Positions 34,033 through 47,185 of a stretch of DNA of 64,000 nucleotides are shown piece by piece. The stretch's first letter is position 1; the number at the start of each line of letters is the position of its first letter. Origin of the DNA: Reticulascus tulasneorum (lineage: Eukaryota > Ascomycota > Sordariomycetes > Glomerellales > Reticulascaceae). The stretch lies in contig LSAX01000007.1 in NCBI GenBank assembly GCA_001557505.1, positions 2,046,001-2,110,000 of the forward strand. Direction: 5' to 3'. A program made the position numbers and the translations under genes. The notes below the pieces were generated by a model. The model was given only the letters and a program-made list of their open reading frames with translations, did not search any database and was not told the origin of the DNA.

Positions 34033-36901
34033 CCTGGTGTGGACGAGGAGGGGGTGTGGCTCTGGTTGTATCAGAGAACTAAGGAAAAGAGAGAGAAAAA
34101 AAAAAAAAGAGAGGTGATAAGGCGAGGAAACCTCAGCGGCACCAAGCAGCACAGGACAGTCGAAGAATCAACCCTCAACGAACAGGCTCACTCTAAGACC
34201 CAGGAATCAAATACTTTCGCGCAAGGGGATGAATAAGGAGGACAGAGATGAAGAAACGGAAGAAGGGGAAACGGGAAGGAAACACAGCAGCAGATCGCAG
34301 GCATATCGGGGGCCACTTTATTATCAAGCGTCCCTATCTCATCTCACCTCACCACCTGTCCCCTCCCGCCCTCCCTCACCCACATCGCCAAACCTCATAT
34401 GGCCACCACCGTGCTGCTGGGTACCACCGCGGGCTCCATTGAAAACAATCTCACATCTGCAGCAGCGATGGGCTGGACCAACCGCGGATCCATTTCTAAC
34501 GGGACGCCATCTGCCCATGTGAGCCAGGGGGAGGGGGGGTAAGGGGATATCCTCGTCTATCACTCTGTATGTGCATATATAATATCCACATGCTGACCCA
34601 CCAACGTTGGGGGCGAGTTGAGGTCCCCGTTCTCCACACGCATGAGGCAACCCGTTATTACCATGTACGGACTACCTTCGCACGTAAAACCCAGCCTTAC
34701 AGCCATTGGACCAGTGTTCCGACAAGCGAAAGAAGCATAGATTTTGAGACGGCTCCAATCTCACCTGGGAAGCATCTGATGTGAACTTCGCCCCTGGCCC
34801 GAAAAAGCCTTGGTCTATATGTTGCTGATCTCCCCCTGCGGGTTTGCCTTGGGAGTCTTGGGGAGTCAGGGTTCCTTTGTGATGGAAGACTGCTTTCCGC
34901 GGGCACGTGGAGTCGACTTGGCTAAGAAAGGATAGTGCAACACTTCTCCATCCGGTAATAATCTGGCGCTACAAATTAACCTAACTGACCTGTTCCCCTG
35001 TGGCGCTCCGCCCCCAACGGTGTGCTGCGTCCTGTTTGACGCGACCCGTGTAAAGCCATGCTACGTATTACATAGTCTGACAGTGCAGTCTTGGCTGTGA
35101 ATGCAATACGACCACTCAGAGGGGCGAACAGTGAACCATGGGGGAAGAGAAGCGAACCTTGTCCTTATTCTTCGTGCTTGCGCGAGTCTCGACTCTCTCC
35201 CGACGCCCTGCGAGGGCTACCTGTTGTAACCCAAGACTGCGCAAAACTTTACACACCCTGTAAGCGCGAATTCCAATAGCTTTCCTGCAGTGTCAGGGTT
35301 GCAGGGCTCGCCCAGTACAGACTACCTCCAATCCAGTAATTGACGGCCCTCCATGATGCCAAATACACGTCCTACAGAAGTGGGCTGACGGGAAACTTAG
35401 CATGCACAAATTGCCGGAAGCACTGGGGGAGTAAGTGCGCATGTAGTAGAGAGCAGGGGCTCAACTCTTGGCCCCTCGGCGTCTCCAGGAGAAATCGATC
35501 TGATGAGAAGCGTCGAAGCGTTTCGTTGGCTTGGATCAGTTGATGAGCGGAGGCCACGGCCAGCGCGCGCGGTCGCTAAAAGAACCACCGACGTGAAGTC
35601 TAACACCGTGCATACAGAGCATGAGAAATTCGCTGGCCCTCAAACCAAACACCTGCATTCTCACATCAACGCCTCACGACTGCGTCCTCCGAGCCTGATT
35701 TGCTGATGGAAGGCATGAACGCGAGATTTGAGGGAAAACTCCCCCGATCTTGCCTGATTTTCCATTCCCTGACGGTGTTTCTGACCTCAAGTGGCTTTAT
35801 TCTTCCCTTTTTTTGCTCGCTCGTGAATGGCCCTTGCAGGATACAAAAGTCCCGACAGCTTCGAGGCTGCTGAAAAAAACACACGGAGAGGATAAGATTC
35901 TCACGTCAGCTTATCCCCTGCCCGCCCAAACGGGCTAAAATGCTCGGAAAAGCTCACCGCAGAACCTTCTGCCATTGGCGGGTGGAACGAAAAGAGAATA
36001 ATTACTGTCGGCATCGCACCGAGACGTGAGCAGGGTCGGTTTAGTTGTACCCGACAGTGCAGGCGTTCGTAACTTAACTTACATACATACGATCGGCAGC
36101 CGTCATCACACAACCCCCTGTCCTGGGCAGGCAGGCAGGTCCCCGACAGCATCCTTTCTCTCTCCATCAGCCCTGTGTCTCCCTCTTGCCCTTATTTGGC
36201 AGTTCTTGTCAGATTGGACGCGGCCGATCGCTCCGCCGCCGATATTCGTATATGCCCGCATGTCCCACAACAACTAGGTTAAAACTCTGTAGGCAGGGGT
36301 CGGCCGCCCCTCGTGTGCACTCAACCCTGCGGGAAGGAATTAGAACTTCCCGGACCGCCGGATGATGGGGTTGATGAATGTATTTTTGGGGGTGGGAGGC
36401 GGTGCGGGAGGGAGCCCGATACCTTGGGATGGATGCAGAATTAGATGGCCGTTCTGTGGCAAGGTTTGCAGGTTAATACTTAAATGAGCGGCCTGCCCAC
36501 CGCGCGGAGGGGGTTTGGTAGGCGGCGTTCAAATCCAGAATGTTGTCGCTTTTCGAACGGGGACTAGGAGGCGCGATGCCTACCCAAACAGAGAAACTCC
36601 TCCAACCAATACACAAGGTACAGTAGTGGCCCTGCGGCTCTAAAAACAAGCATGCAAAAGTCAACGTAGTCCTCTGGGTGACATTTCTCATATCTTGGCC
36701 GGTTGACCCTCAAGCAATTTGTCTGTCTCATATGAAGACGTGATTTGATTTGTGCTGAGGTACGAGGTGAAGAAAGTAACTACAGGCAACAGTCCCAGTC
36801 CGTGATAGTTCCCAAACCCCTGAACTCTGTTTCCCCCACCTGTGTGCCAACCCCGTCCAAGCGTGTATGATGATGTATCAGTCCCGTGCGGTTCCTGTCA
36901 T
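34033..36901. other. 2.9-kb intergenic region
   Basis: Begins with the promoter and leader of the lectin-like gene, including an A-run at about 34096-34108. The rest has only short ORFs. Its right end is the 3' UTR of phosphofructokinase. Nothing further is supported. Confidence 0.45.
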
Positions 36902-39358
36902 CTAGGCTTCAAAAAACAGGCCTCTCTTGGCGTCCTTGGCCAACAATCCGGTGAGGCTCTTCTCTGGCTGAGGGTACGGCGGTCTGCCGCCCAGGACATC
37001 CACGACATCTTTCATATATCTCCAGTGGGCCGCCTTGGGTCTCCGGTTTGGCCAGTCCGTATCCTTCTCCTCAAGATCAAGCATCGGCGTGAAAACAACG
37101 TCGGCGCCCTTAATTCCAATCACCGTCATGCTCATCGGGTCCATCTTGCATCTGTTATGTGCGCCACGCCCGAATTCCTCCAGGTGCTGCATGCACTTGA
37201 TTGCGAGCCGGACTGCTCGACAACGATCCATGGGCGACGGAACACCACCTTGCTGGACGTGGCCGGGGATGCTGTCTCGGGACTCGAACCTATCATGGGC
37301 CTCGTCACGGATGATGTCAGCGATTAGCTTTGCGTTGTAGACTTTGCTGGTCTTTTCGTTGATGAGAATAAGCCGACCAGACGAGGACTGGCCTCGGTCC
37401 TTGGCAAAGACCTCTTTGAGATGTCTGACATCGGCGGCTAGCATGTCAAGGCTGACACCCTCCTCTGGCGTGTAGACGGCACTGGCTCCCACACTAAGCC
37501 CGCCAAGAGTCGCAACGTAGCCAGATCTGCCGCCCTGAGTCTCAACAACGAAGACTCGACGTCGTGTCGCCGATGCTGACTGCTTGATCTTGTCGCAATA
37601 GCTCACGAGCTCATTCAAGCACGTGTCCGAGCCCAGTGAGTACTCAGTGCCGGGGACGTTATTCGATATCGTCGCGGGAAGAATGCACATGGGGATGCAC
37701 AAAGACGGGTATGAATCCCTAGCCTTTCGTAGCTGAGACAAGGCATGGAAGGCTTCGAAGCCACCAATCATGAATAGGGCATCGAATGCATAATGCTCGA
37801 TGAGGTTTGCGATTTGTTCCATGCCTGATTCTGCGGGGAGTTCACGATTGGTACCGATTTCCGAACCGCCTTTGCTGGCCCAACCATCCACCTCTAGCCA
37901 GTCGAAAGACCTTACTGAGCCTTGAGGCTGGTCGTCGTGATGTCGAGCAAAGCCAGCGAAACCATTGTGGATGGCAACAGGCTCGTGACCTCTGGAAAAG
38001 CAGTATGCCACGGCTGCCCGTACTGCGGCATTCATGCCGCCAGCAGGGGCTCCGACGTTGATGATTCCGATTTTCATTCTCTGCCACTCTGTTAGCTCTA
38101 GTCCCAGCATAAAACAAGAATAAAGGACTCACCTGTTTGTCTGGTAGAAGTGCATCATCGATACTCACGTTTGTTGTGAGCATATAAGACTTATATTGGT
38201 CGGCAAACTCTGTGTCTCGGAGAGACATCGCCTTCTCAAAGTCCTTGGCATCGACAGCTTTGGCAACTGCTTTAGTGTCTTGGACTGCTTGCATAAGTGG
38301 TCGTCGAGTAATCTGATTTTCCGTAATAGCAATGAAAGCGGTCTCTGTCTCCGGCGTAGCCTCCAAAACAGCCTTGACAGCCTCCACACCTTGTAGCGTA
38401 GCCAGCATTCTGTCATACGCAACCGCAGTTCCGCCACGCTGAACATGACCTAGTGTTGTGATACGGGTGTCTAGGGCAAGGCCGTTCTTGTCAGAAAGTA
38501 GGTCTTTCAACATCTCAGGAGTGATTTTGTTGCCATTCCTGTCATGGGCTCCTTCGGCAATGATCACGATTGTCTTCCTCTTGCCTAATTTCCGGTGCTA
38601 GTGCAGGTTAGCAAATGGATCAACCGTTGCGAAGGAGAGGTAATACGTACCCTTTGTACAATAGTGCACATCTCCTCCTGCCAGTCGTCTTCCCTAGGCT
38701 TCTCTGGAATGAAGATAAAATCGGCACCAGTTGCTACACCCGCCATCAAGGCAAGCCACCCACAGTGTCTGCCCATGACCTCGATGACGAATGCGCGAGA
38801 ATGTGACGATGCAGTAGCCTCAATGTAGTCAACCATTTCGCAAATACGCGATAGAGCCGAGTAGGCCCCAATGGTTGCGTCCGTCCCAGACATGTCATTG
38901 TCAATGGAGCCAACCAAGCCAACGATGTTCAGATGCTGATACGGTGCAACTTGGGCCTCCGTGAGCTCCCCTTTGTCCACTAGCTCCTTGAGAAGTGATG
39001 GCCACTCCGATCGGAACTTGTCAGCACCCGTGAGGGAGCCATCTCCACCGCAGATGATGAGGGCATCAATTCCGCTGATGATCATGTTCTTGGCTGCTAT
39101 CAGTCTGCCGGGACGCTCGTAAAAGGCCATGCATCTGGCGGTCCCAATGAGCGTGCCTCCTTGGGATAGCCAATTGCGCACGTCCTGCCATTCCATCTTT
39201 CGTATATCGGGCTTGACCAGTCCCTCGTACCCATCCCATACACAGTAGGCATCGCATCCCATGTGGATTGCGGTTCGTACCACGGCTCGGACGACTCCAT
39301 TCATGCCCGGCGAGTCACCGCCCGAGGTCATCACCGCGATCTTCTTCTTCGGAGCCAT
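36902..39358 (-). CDS. pfkA: ATP-dependent 6-phosphofructokinase, fungal two-domain type
   Basis: Predicted 785-aa cytosolic enzyme catalysing fructose-6-phosphate + ATP to fructose-1,6-bisphosphate + ADP, the committed step of glycolysis. Three exons: 38651-39358, 38133-38597, 36902-38086; introns 53 and 46 nt, all phase 0. The N-terminal catalytic half has the ATP loop [22 protein letters not shown], the catalytic [15 protein letters not shown] and GHVQRGG. The C-terminal half (from about residue 395, [16 protein letters not shown]) is the homologous regulatory domain with [15 protein letters not shown] and [15 protein letters not shown]. This duplicated architecture is usual for eukaryotic PFKs, where the second half binds effectors such as fructose-2,6-bisphosphate. 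The N-terminus is short (MAPKKK). Transcribed divergently from Med17 across 1.0 kb. Confidence 0.95.
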
Positions 39359-40362
39359 CTTTGCGAACCGGAAAGATGCGAAAGGCGTCGGAAACGATTC
39401 GCGTATGGATCGTCTGGGCTTTGAATGTTGCCTCCTGTAGAGCCTGGCGTCTCAGCACCAGAACGAAACGAGGGGAAGGATTTTACACGGAGTGTTGAGG
39501 TGGGCGTCGGCAGGAATTGGGAGCACTTACAGTCTAGATGATGTAGTGTATATATTTCTAAGTCGATTGAGAAGACGATACTGTATAGGTAGAAGCAATG
39601 AATGCAGCTATGGGAGGTCTGGAAAGAGAACCGTTGTGCTAGAAATAGCGCGTAACCAGCTAACCATATACCTACGCAATTGGCGAAGCCACCGCTGCTG
39701 TCATAGCTCTTATCGGCTTATCGTGACGCGGGGAGCTCTTGGAATCTGGGAAGAGAGGGGTTAAGGTTGGTGAATGTCTTATTAGCTTCTTATTATTGGT
39801 GTTGCTAATCTATCACTTATGGGCAGCAGTTTTTAATCCCTCAATCCTGTTATCATGAGCTAAATAGTTCTTTTTTGTCAGTATGGGATCATTGCTACCT
39901 GGGGTAGAGCAGGCAAATAACTCAAACATGTCCCACATGACCTAAAATGTTCTGGTTCAGACCATGGTGATTTATGCATGTGAGCGATATAACCACACTC
40001 ACAGGCCTCCATCATCTTTGAGGTGTTTTGGAGGGCATTTCGTGGCGCAAATGCTGCGCAGCCACAGCTGCCCCTCAGTGGAGCCGCAACGTGATCCGTC
40101 ATCGAACGGACGCTCGGATACTTACAACTGACCCGCTAAATGCATTTCAAACTTGCCAAAATTCATCCCATCAATCACTCAGCCCTGCGACCCTGCCACC
40201 TCTCGGGTTCTAGCCTTACCTGCAGCCTCGCTGACTCGACGCAGGGCTGGGCTTGAATCACCTCCCAAGAACTCTTCCTAAGATGCCGAACTTGCGCCCA
40301 GTCTCATGACAGATGAAGAGCATAGCCAATTGAGTTGAAGTTTATATAGAATAGCCCCCATC
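39359..40362. promoter_or_regulatory. divergent promoter region, PFK (-) / Med17 (+)
   Basis: One kilobase between two divergent start codons, so both promoters lie here. No supported gene. TATATA at about 40343 is too near the Med17 ATG to be a convincing TATA box. Confidence 0.45.
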
Positions 40363-42373
40363 ATGGCTTCCAACACCTCCATGCCCTACTCGTCCTTGCG
40401 ACCATTGCCCGCAGGCGGCCGAAAACCCAAAAATCTGGGCGAGTTCATTGCGCGCATACAAGCGGATCGCGGGTTCCGAAATGTTACAGAGGCGAGTCTT
40501 AAAGAGGAGATTCGAGCGAGTGAGAATGGCCAGTCCGAGGATGTCGAGATGGCCGACTCTAAAACCGGCGACGAGGATGAGGTCAAGGATGCCGGCGCAG
40601 CAAGAATGGAGATCCTACGAAATGTCGAGTATGACAAGCCATTCCCTATTCCCTAGCTGATGCACTTTTCCTGACCCGCTTCTAGCATCGCACACAATTC
40701 TGCTTTGATGGCCCTCGACTTCGTCTCCCTTCTTCTCACGAAAGAAACCCCCGTCCAGGCGGGGCTGACCCTCTCCCAGCAGCTGCGCGAGTGGGTTGGA
40801 ATAGGCACCCTCGGTGCCTCGAAGCTACAAAAGTCAAATATCGATGAGGCGAAAATCAAGGATAGACAGGATGTTTCTATTGGTTGGACTCTTTTAGACA
40901 TCAACAAGACAAGGGAATCGGCGGCGAAAGCTGCTGCGGCTTTGACAGAGGAGATGGAGCGGGAGGGGAGGTACTGGGACGAGGTTCTTGCCGTTAACGA
41001 GAAGGGCTGGTCGGTATGCCGATTGCCTGGCGAATGGCATACTCTGGGTGTGAAGTTCGGATTCTCCGAAGGTAAGATTTAGCAGCTAAGCCATGAAGTA
41101 TGAATGCTGATAGGCCGAAGCCTCTCCCGAGTTCAGAAACAACAGCCTAGCACCATTGAGACGCGCTGAAGATGGTTCGGTGCGGCTTGAGCACGGACGG
41201 GTAGGTGCTGGCTGCCAGCGACTCGAGATCACCTTTGAAAGAGATGCGGAGGCAAGTGGCCGATCCTTGGTTGGAACGAGTATTCCCGACTCTGCACCAC
41301 TACAATCACGAGTCCTCGAGGCCCGGAACACCATTTTTTCACAAGAGTTATGGCACGAACTACATCGAGAAGCCCACTCCTTGGCCTCGTATGATATACG
41401 GGCCACCGGGACATCTATATCCTACAATCCAAACTCGGGACCAAGGATGCGCTTCGAGCTTGAGACACTTGGCGAGACGCCAACCTCATCTGGCGCCTTG
41501 CAAGATGACAATCTGGCGGAAGCGACGCACCTGGCTCTTCATATGCTCCTCAGCCACGCCCACAGACAGAACGAGACGGCGCGGTTACGGCCAGGACCGC
41601 CGCATATACGTAGGCATCAGAACCTCAATCAATATCATCTCATCCGACCAGTCATCGAACGGTTTCTTCACGATCAGTCGATACAACAATGCACGCGCTT
41701 CATCGGCGACCTAACAAGGGCACTGAGATCAGCAGGCATCGAAACCGCGTTCTTCACCCTCACGAATCCCCAACTATCCGTCACCGACCTCCTCAACAAA
41801 TCGACAACTGCCAACAGGCCAAATGCCTCACAAGCACTCATCAACATGCTAATCTCTCCCGCAGACTTTCAAATGGACGTCATCCTTACCCCAGAAGCTC
41901 GCATTCAGATCAAGGGGAGGACATGGCTCGTGCCCTTGACTACGACCCAATACCAAGTCCATCTCCTTGAACCACCTGCTTCAACCACCAACTCGCTCCA
42001 GACTTCCTGCCCCCCTTACAAAGAGGGCTATCCCGACTTCAACTCCCTCAAACATTACCTGATCAACGCCACGACCCGCGCGGTAACCGACGCTTGCATG
42101 GCGCAAATCACGCCGGACCTCAACGACAAGTCCGATAAGATCTGGCTCAAGAGCGTCCGCGGCACCTCTATCCGGGATATGGAATCTGAGGCCAGCGACG
42201 TCCGTTTCGAGATCAAGGAGCTCGACGGCAGGCCGATGCTCGGCGTTACTGCGGCGTGGCGCGTCAAGAACGAGTCGCGGATCCAGCGGTGGGCGTGGCG
42301 AGCGGACGGCACTGGGGACAACATCAACGTCCATGCGATTGTGAGGGCGGTAGTGACCTCGCAGGAAGTGTAG
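40363..42373 (+). CDS. med17: Mediator complex subunit 17 (Srb4)
   Basis: Predicted 634-aa subunit of the Mediator head module, which bridges activators and RNA polymerase II in the nucleus. Three exons: 40363-40628, 40686-41071, 41121-42373; introns 57 and 49 nt. The N-terminus has the ascomycete Med17 pattern SLRPLPAGG...FIARIQADRGFRNVTEASLKEEI, an acidic linker, then HNSALMALDFVSLLLTKETPVQAGLTLS across the first splice, the most diagnostic block. The long third exon covers the conserved C-terminal core. The second acceptor was chosen at 41120 because the nearer AG (41113) breaks the frame. Essential in yeast; regulation is not visible here. Confidence 0.92.
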
Positions 42374-42880
42374 GAGGTAATGCAAATACTAGCCCCTAGC
42401 AGGACCAAGCTCCTCTTGGCTGGGCAGGCAATAAAATTGGCAGCGGTGCGGGATCGAGTTGGATAAAATATATACCACTTACTGTAAACTTGTATAAATG
42501 GAATGATGGGCCTGTGACGACGAGGCACCAGTCGACTGAGTTTGCAACCCATTAAGTGACGTATCTTGTCCTGTGCCCACACCACGCCTAGCAATGTGCA
42601 ACCCATTCGTAGTCACGGAGGTGAATTTTGAAGAAGAAATCGTGTAGAGGTCATGATGCTGCTCCATTTATGCAGTGTTTCTAGCTTTTGAAGGAAGCAG
42701 ACTATGGCAAAGTAGAAGCTGGATATTTCATGGCAAGTCAAACTATGATACAGAGCTCATGCTCGACTCAACAAAGTCGAGGTCGGAAATCTAAGTCCGT
42801 AAGGCCTAAAACATGGGATTATCCTCGCGGCCAAAGTGCGTCCCCTGTGTATCCGGCTGTGAAGCAACTCTTTGTATAAT
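42374..42880. other. intergenic between convergent genes
   Basis: Shared 3' region of Med17 (+) and Ris1 (-). No gene supported. Confidence 0.5.
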
Positions 42881-45800
42881 TCAAGTCCGAATGCCGAAAA
42901 GACCCATAAGTTCATTAAGAGTAAGGCTGGCCACACTTGCGCCAGCCTTCTCATCGAGAGCAGCATCAACCATCGCTCGCTTTTTCTCTTGCAGCTCTGT
43001 GATACGATCCTCGACCGTATCCTTAACAAGTATGCGGTACACTTTGACCGGGCTCTTCTGACCAATGCGGTATGCGCGGTCTACTGCCTGCATCTCAATA
43101 TACGGATTCCAGAATGGATCCATGATAATGACCCTGGATCCGGCCACCAAGTTCAACCCGGCATTTCCTGCACGCAATGAGACAAGCATGATCTTCGTTT
43201 CGGGGTCCTTTCTAAAGCTCGATGCAGCCTCGTCTCGTTGGGATATTGACATTTTTCCGTCGTATCGGCAGAACTTGGTCGTAAAGTCCGGCTCCTTCTT
43301 GATTGCTATTTGCAAGAGATCAAGAAGCATAGTCCATTGAGAGAAAATAATGGTCTTTTCTCCTGTCTCGTGTATTTCGCGTAGCACATCCATACACCTT
43401 GCCACTTTGGCAGAACTCATCCAGTGACGACTTAGGTATTTCGTGTAGGCCTTGTACGCGTCGATGTTCTTGTGGGCATCCTGTCGAAGAGATTTGAGCA
43501 TCGAAGCTTTGATTTCGCCCGTCTTCTTTGACTTCTTCTTCCCCGACTTTTTCGATTTTTTCGGCTGTTTGGACTTTCCGGATCGTGCCTGTTTGATGAT
43601 TTGTTTGGTAATGTCCTTGTCCAACTCGTCATCGGACGACAGATCGTCCGGGACGACAAAGCCTTTAAGATTGCCATCTTCATCCGCGTCAGTTTCCTTA
43701 AGCTGCCCTGTAGGCAGGTCGTCATCTCCGTCATCCGTGCTGCTGTCGATATCGTCATCGTCATCGTCATCGTCGTCCTCATCCTCCTCGTCCTCTGCCG
43801 AACTGTCAACGGCATCGGGCATGTGAACTTTCTTGAACGCAGTGTAAGTGATGACCTTCTTAGGGTCCAAGCGGCCTCTGCAGACAGCGCACTTAACGAT
43901 GCCATGCTCTTCGCCACTTCGAATATTATCTCGATCTGCGTTCGCAATATGCTGCTGAAGACATTCAGCGCAAACCTCATGACCACATGGAAGAGGTATG
44001 GTTGGATCTGGCATGAGATCGTAGCAGATGGGGCATTCGAACCCGCGTTCTTCTGCACCAGGCTCCTCGACGATTCGTGATTTCTCAATGATGCGGGCTA
44101 CCACTTCAGGAGCCAAGCTTTTCGCCAACTCGAGCATCTGGTCATCCATGGGGATTGCGGCTTCCTCGACATCCAACAAAAGATGTGGGTGACAGCACGA
44201 TTGTCTCAGTCGAAGGAGAAGCACCAGCATGTTGCGATAATGCTTTCCAAGGGTACCCTTCCGCAGATATTTGTTGACCTGCACTCGTGCATCTCTCTCC
44301 AAGTCCGTGTAATACTGTCGTTCATCATCGTTAAGTATCGCGTATATGATCTCCTCAGTCTTCGGGGGTAGGTCGAGGATTGGCTTGCCATCAATCTGAG
44401 ACGTCTTGGTCCGGCGCAGCATAGTTGCCTTGAGAAGTGCTTGTACGTTTCTCATCGCTTCGTTCTGAGGATCGCCTCCTTTGCCAAATAGTCGACCAAA
44501 CGCCTGCCATGGTTAGTGACTTATCATTTGCATTAACATGGTGTACCTACTTTGCGAAAATGCGTCCATTTGTCGTATGGGCCGATTCTGAGAAACTTGT
44601 AGAGCGAGGCTAGCTCGTGGACGCCATTCATCATCGGCGTACCGGAAAGGCACCACCGATGATCCGCCATCAGCGCATGGGCGGCAGCAGCCGTTTTCGA
44701 ATCCTTGTTCTTGATCATCTGGCTCTCGTCAAGAACTATCCGATACCATTTTGAATGCTTCGGGTGCAGTAAAGCAACTTGCTTCGCCAACATAGGATCA
44801 TTGTTCATATCTACCTGCCGCCCCTTATTGGCATCCCAGAACGCTTGTAGTTTCTTCCTGTCGGATGCAAGCGTCCCGTAAGTAGTCAGAACAACGTCAT
44901 ACGTCATCAATTCTATAGCTGTTTTCTTGACCTGATGATAAATGCATACGGAAAGTGCATGCTCGGGCTTGATCTTTGACTTGATCTCCTCTTCCCACTG
45001 CCTGACCAGAGCGAGAGGCCCAACAATCAGAGTCGTCTGGTATGGTCAGTGATTCATTCGCACACATCCAGCAAAGGAATCGACGTACTTTGCAATCAGA
45101 GGTTGAGGGTCTCGCCAACAACAGTGCTAAGGTAGAAATCGTCTTTCCCAAGCCCATATCATCAGCTAAAATTCCGCCCTTATTAGTGCCCTCTTCCATC
45201 CTCTTCATCCAGGTAAGCGCCAGCTGCTGATGCCTATAGAGTGAGTATCTCATACCCTCAGGGGTTCCGTCGCGGTCATCTTCTGGAATATCCATGTCTG
45301 GTCGAATGTTCTTCAACAGATTTTCCACCTCTTCCTTGGATTTGCGAGGATCTTCCATGACATCCAGCATATATGATGTCACTCGTTGGTCAAGAGGGTT
45401 GCCGAATGCATCTGTCATGTTCTCCAGATCTATGTGATTGGCTCTGTTGATGATGTCTGAAAACGAGTTCGACTTGCCCAAAGTCATACCTCCAGGGCGA
45501 GGATGAGGGTCAAACGCTGATGCATTGTAGGCTGACTGATACCAGGCAAGGCTCTGTGGTGTTGCATTCGGCGCCACTCCAGACAAACTGCTGGCAGCTA
45601 CGAAAGGGGAAGGGTTACGGTACGACTGCGAACCCTGGAAACTCTGTCGCGGAGTGGGTAACGGGTAATCGTCTACATATGACGAGAAAAGATCGTCGTC
45701 AAACATAGATGGATAAGCCCCTGGTATTTGTGGTTGTTGTATCCCCTGGCGGTAATCCGATGGAGAGGGCAGACGCCTAGTTTGCTCCCGAACTCCGGAT

Positions 45801-47185
45801 GCGGGCGGTGCATTAGCAGACAGCGAATGGCGAAGTGATAACGGTGCTGAGAAAGTCCGGTTACCCAGGTGAGTTGTGCTTTGTGATTGTCCGTGTGTGG
45901 CCGGCATTGGTCTCGACAGATGGGCTGGATCCACAGTACGGTTAGGGATATCAAATGATTGCCCATTTGTGGCAGGATATGCGCTGCGCGCGAGGGCTAA
46001 GGCGTATTTTCGGTCATTAGCCTCACGATGTCTAGCGATTTCTTCGTCTCTTCGCTTCTGTGTCACTATGGAAGTGCGAACCGAGTCATCATCCCTAATG
46101 ACGCCAGATTAGCGGGTTTTCCAGCATGATTAGTGCCTCCGTGCCTGAATAAATACTAGAATGGTGTGTATTCCAATATGGAGCAGATGATGCAAGGCCG
46201 CATGAAGGTATTACCCATAAATCCAGAGAAACGGATCGAGTTGGTGAAGAACACGAGGGTAAAGGGGGGAGAGCATACCCAGTAAGGTCAATAATCTCGG
46301 CCGTCATATTCCCGCTTAGACGAGGTCGGGATGAACTCTCTCCCAGTGATACTCTCTGCGACTTGCTCTCCATTCGGTCAGGAGAGCTGAATACGTTGCT
46401 ATGCGTTCTCTTTCGAAGGGGCTCCTGATTTAGGGTGCGCAAGGGTTCCTGCTCCTCCTTCAGGTGCCCCGAGTGCGACATGCCGACGGGTTGTGGAAAT
46501 GGCTGATATCTGCTGGTAGGGACAGCCGGAGCAGCGTACGAGTGGCTCCCTAGGTAGGAGGTTAGTGCTTGTTGGAATGGACGGAAGCCGAGCCTTGGCA
46601 CAGGCAAGGTCCGATGGGCCAGTGTCTGAGCTACGTGGGACGGCGATAGATTCCAGATCATCCTTATGGCTCCCCACTGGATGTCATGCTTGATCGTGCT
46701 TCTGAATTGGAGGAAGACAAAGCTTCCGCATAGCGCAAGACATGAACGTGCCCGTTCTATACGGCACCGTGTTGAAGAGAGGACTGGAGGCCTACTGCCT
46801 GCCCCGTCAAAGAAACAAGATTAAAGAATTGCTCACCTCCGCTCTGTCGATGCGACTGATATGACTCCATTTTAGGGAGCATACTCTGTCTCGAAGCTGC
46901 GTAAAAGCATTAGCACGCTTGGCTCCAAGACCCATTGCTCAGCCCAGACCAACCTTTGTTCACCACTTGTTCCTTTGCTCGTTTCGCAGCCGCAATCTTC
47001 TTGTTCAGGTTCAGAATCGCAGCCCGAGCCTCTCTGCGGCCGTTGTCGTACGCCGCTGGATCTCCGGGTGCTGTCTCTAGGGATTCCAGGATCGTCTCGT
47101 GGAAGAGTCGCTCCGCTTCGAGATGCGCAAGGCTGTTCTGAGCCGCTCTCAAGTCGGACTGGGAGGAGGACGGAGGGTCCGCCAT
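42881..47185 (-). CDS. ris1: Ris1/Uls1-type SNF2 DNA translocase with RING finger and SIM
   Basis: Predicted Swi2/Snf2-family ATPase of roughly 1,290 aa, like yeast Uls1/Ris1, a SUMO-targeted translocase and putative ubiquitin ligase that removes SUMOylated proteins from DNA. Secure exons: 46279 leftward start of the SIM exon, 45089-46094, 44551-45036 and 42881-44503. ATPase motifs: GGILADDMGLGKT, the DEAH-box equivalent LDESQ, SGTP, then TIIFSQW and QAVDRAYRIGQ. A C3HC4 RING (CPIC, CGHEVC, CAVC; about 43877-44036) is inserted between the two helicase lobes, followed by an Asp/Glu run and a Lys-rich linker. EIIDLTGDDDS upstream is a good SUMO-interacting motif. The N-terminal exons (46954-47185, 46837-46896, then probably 46279-46756) are less certain because several acceptors keep the frame open. 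Confidence 0.87.
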
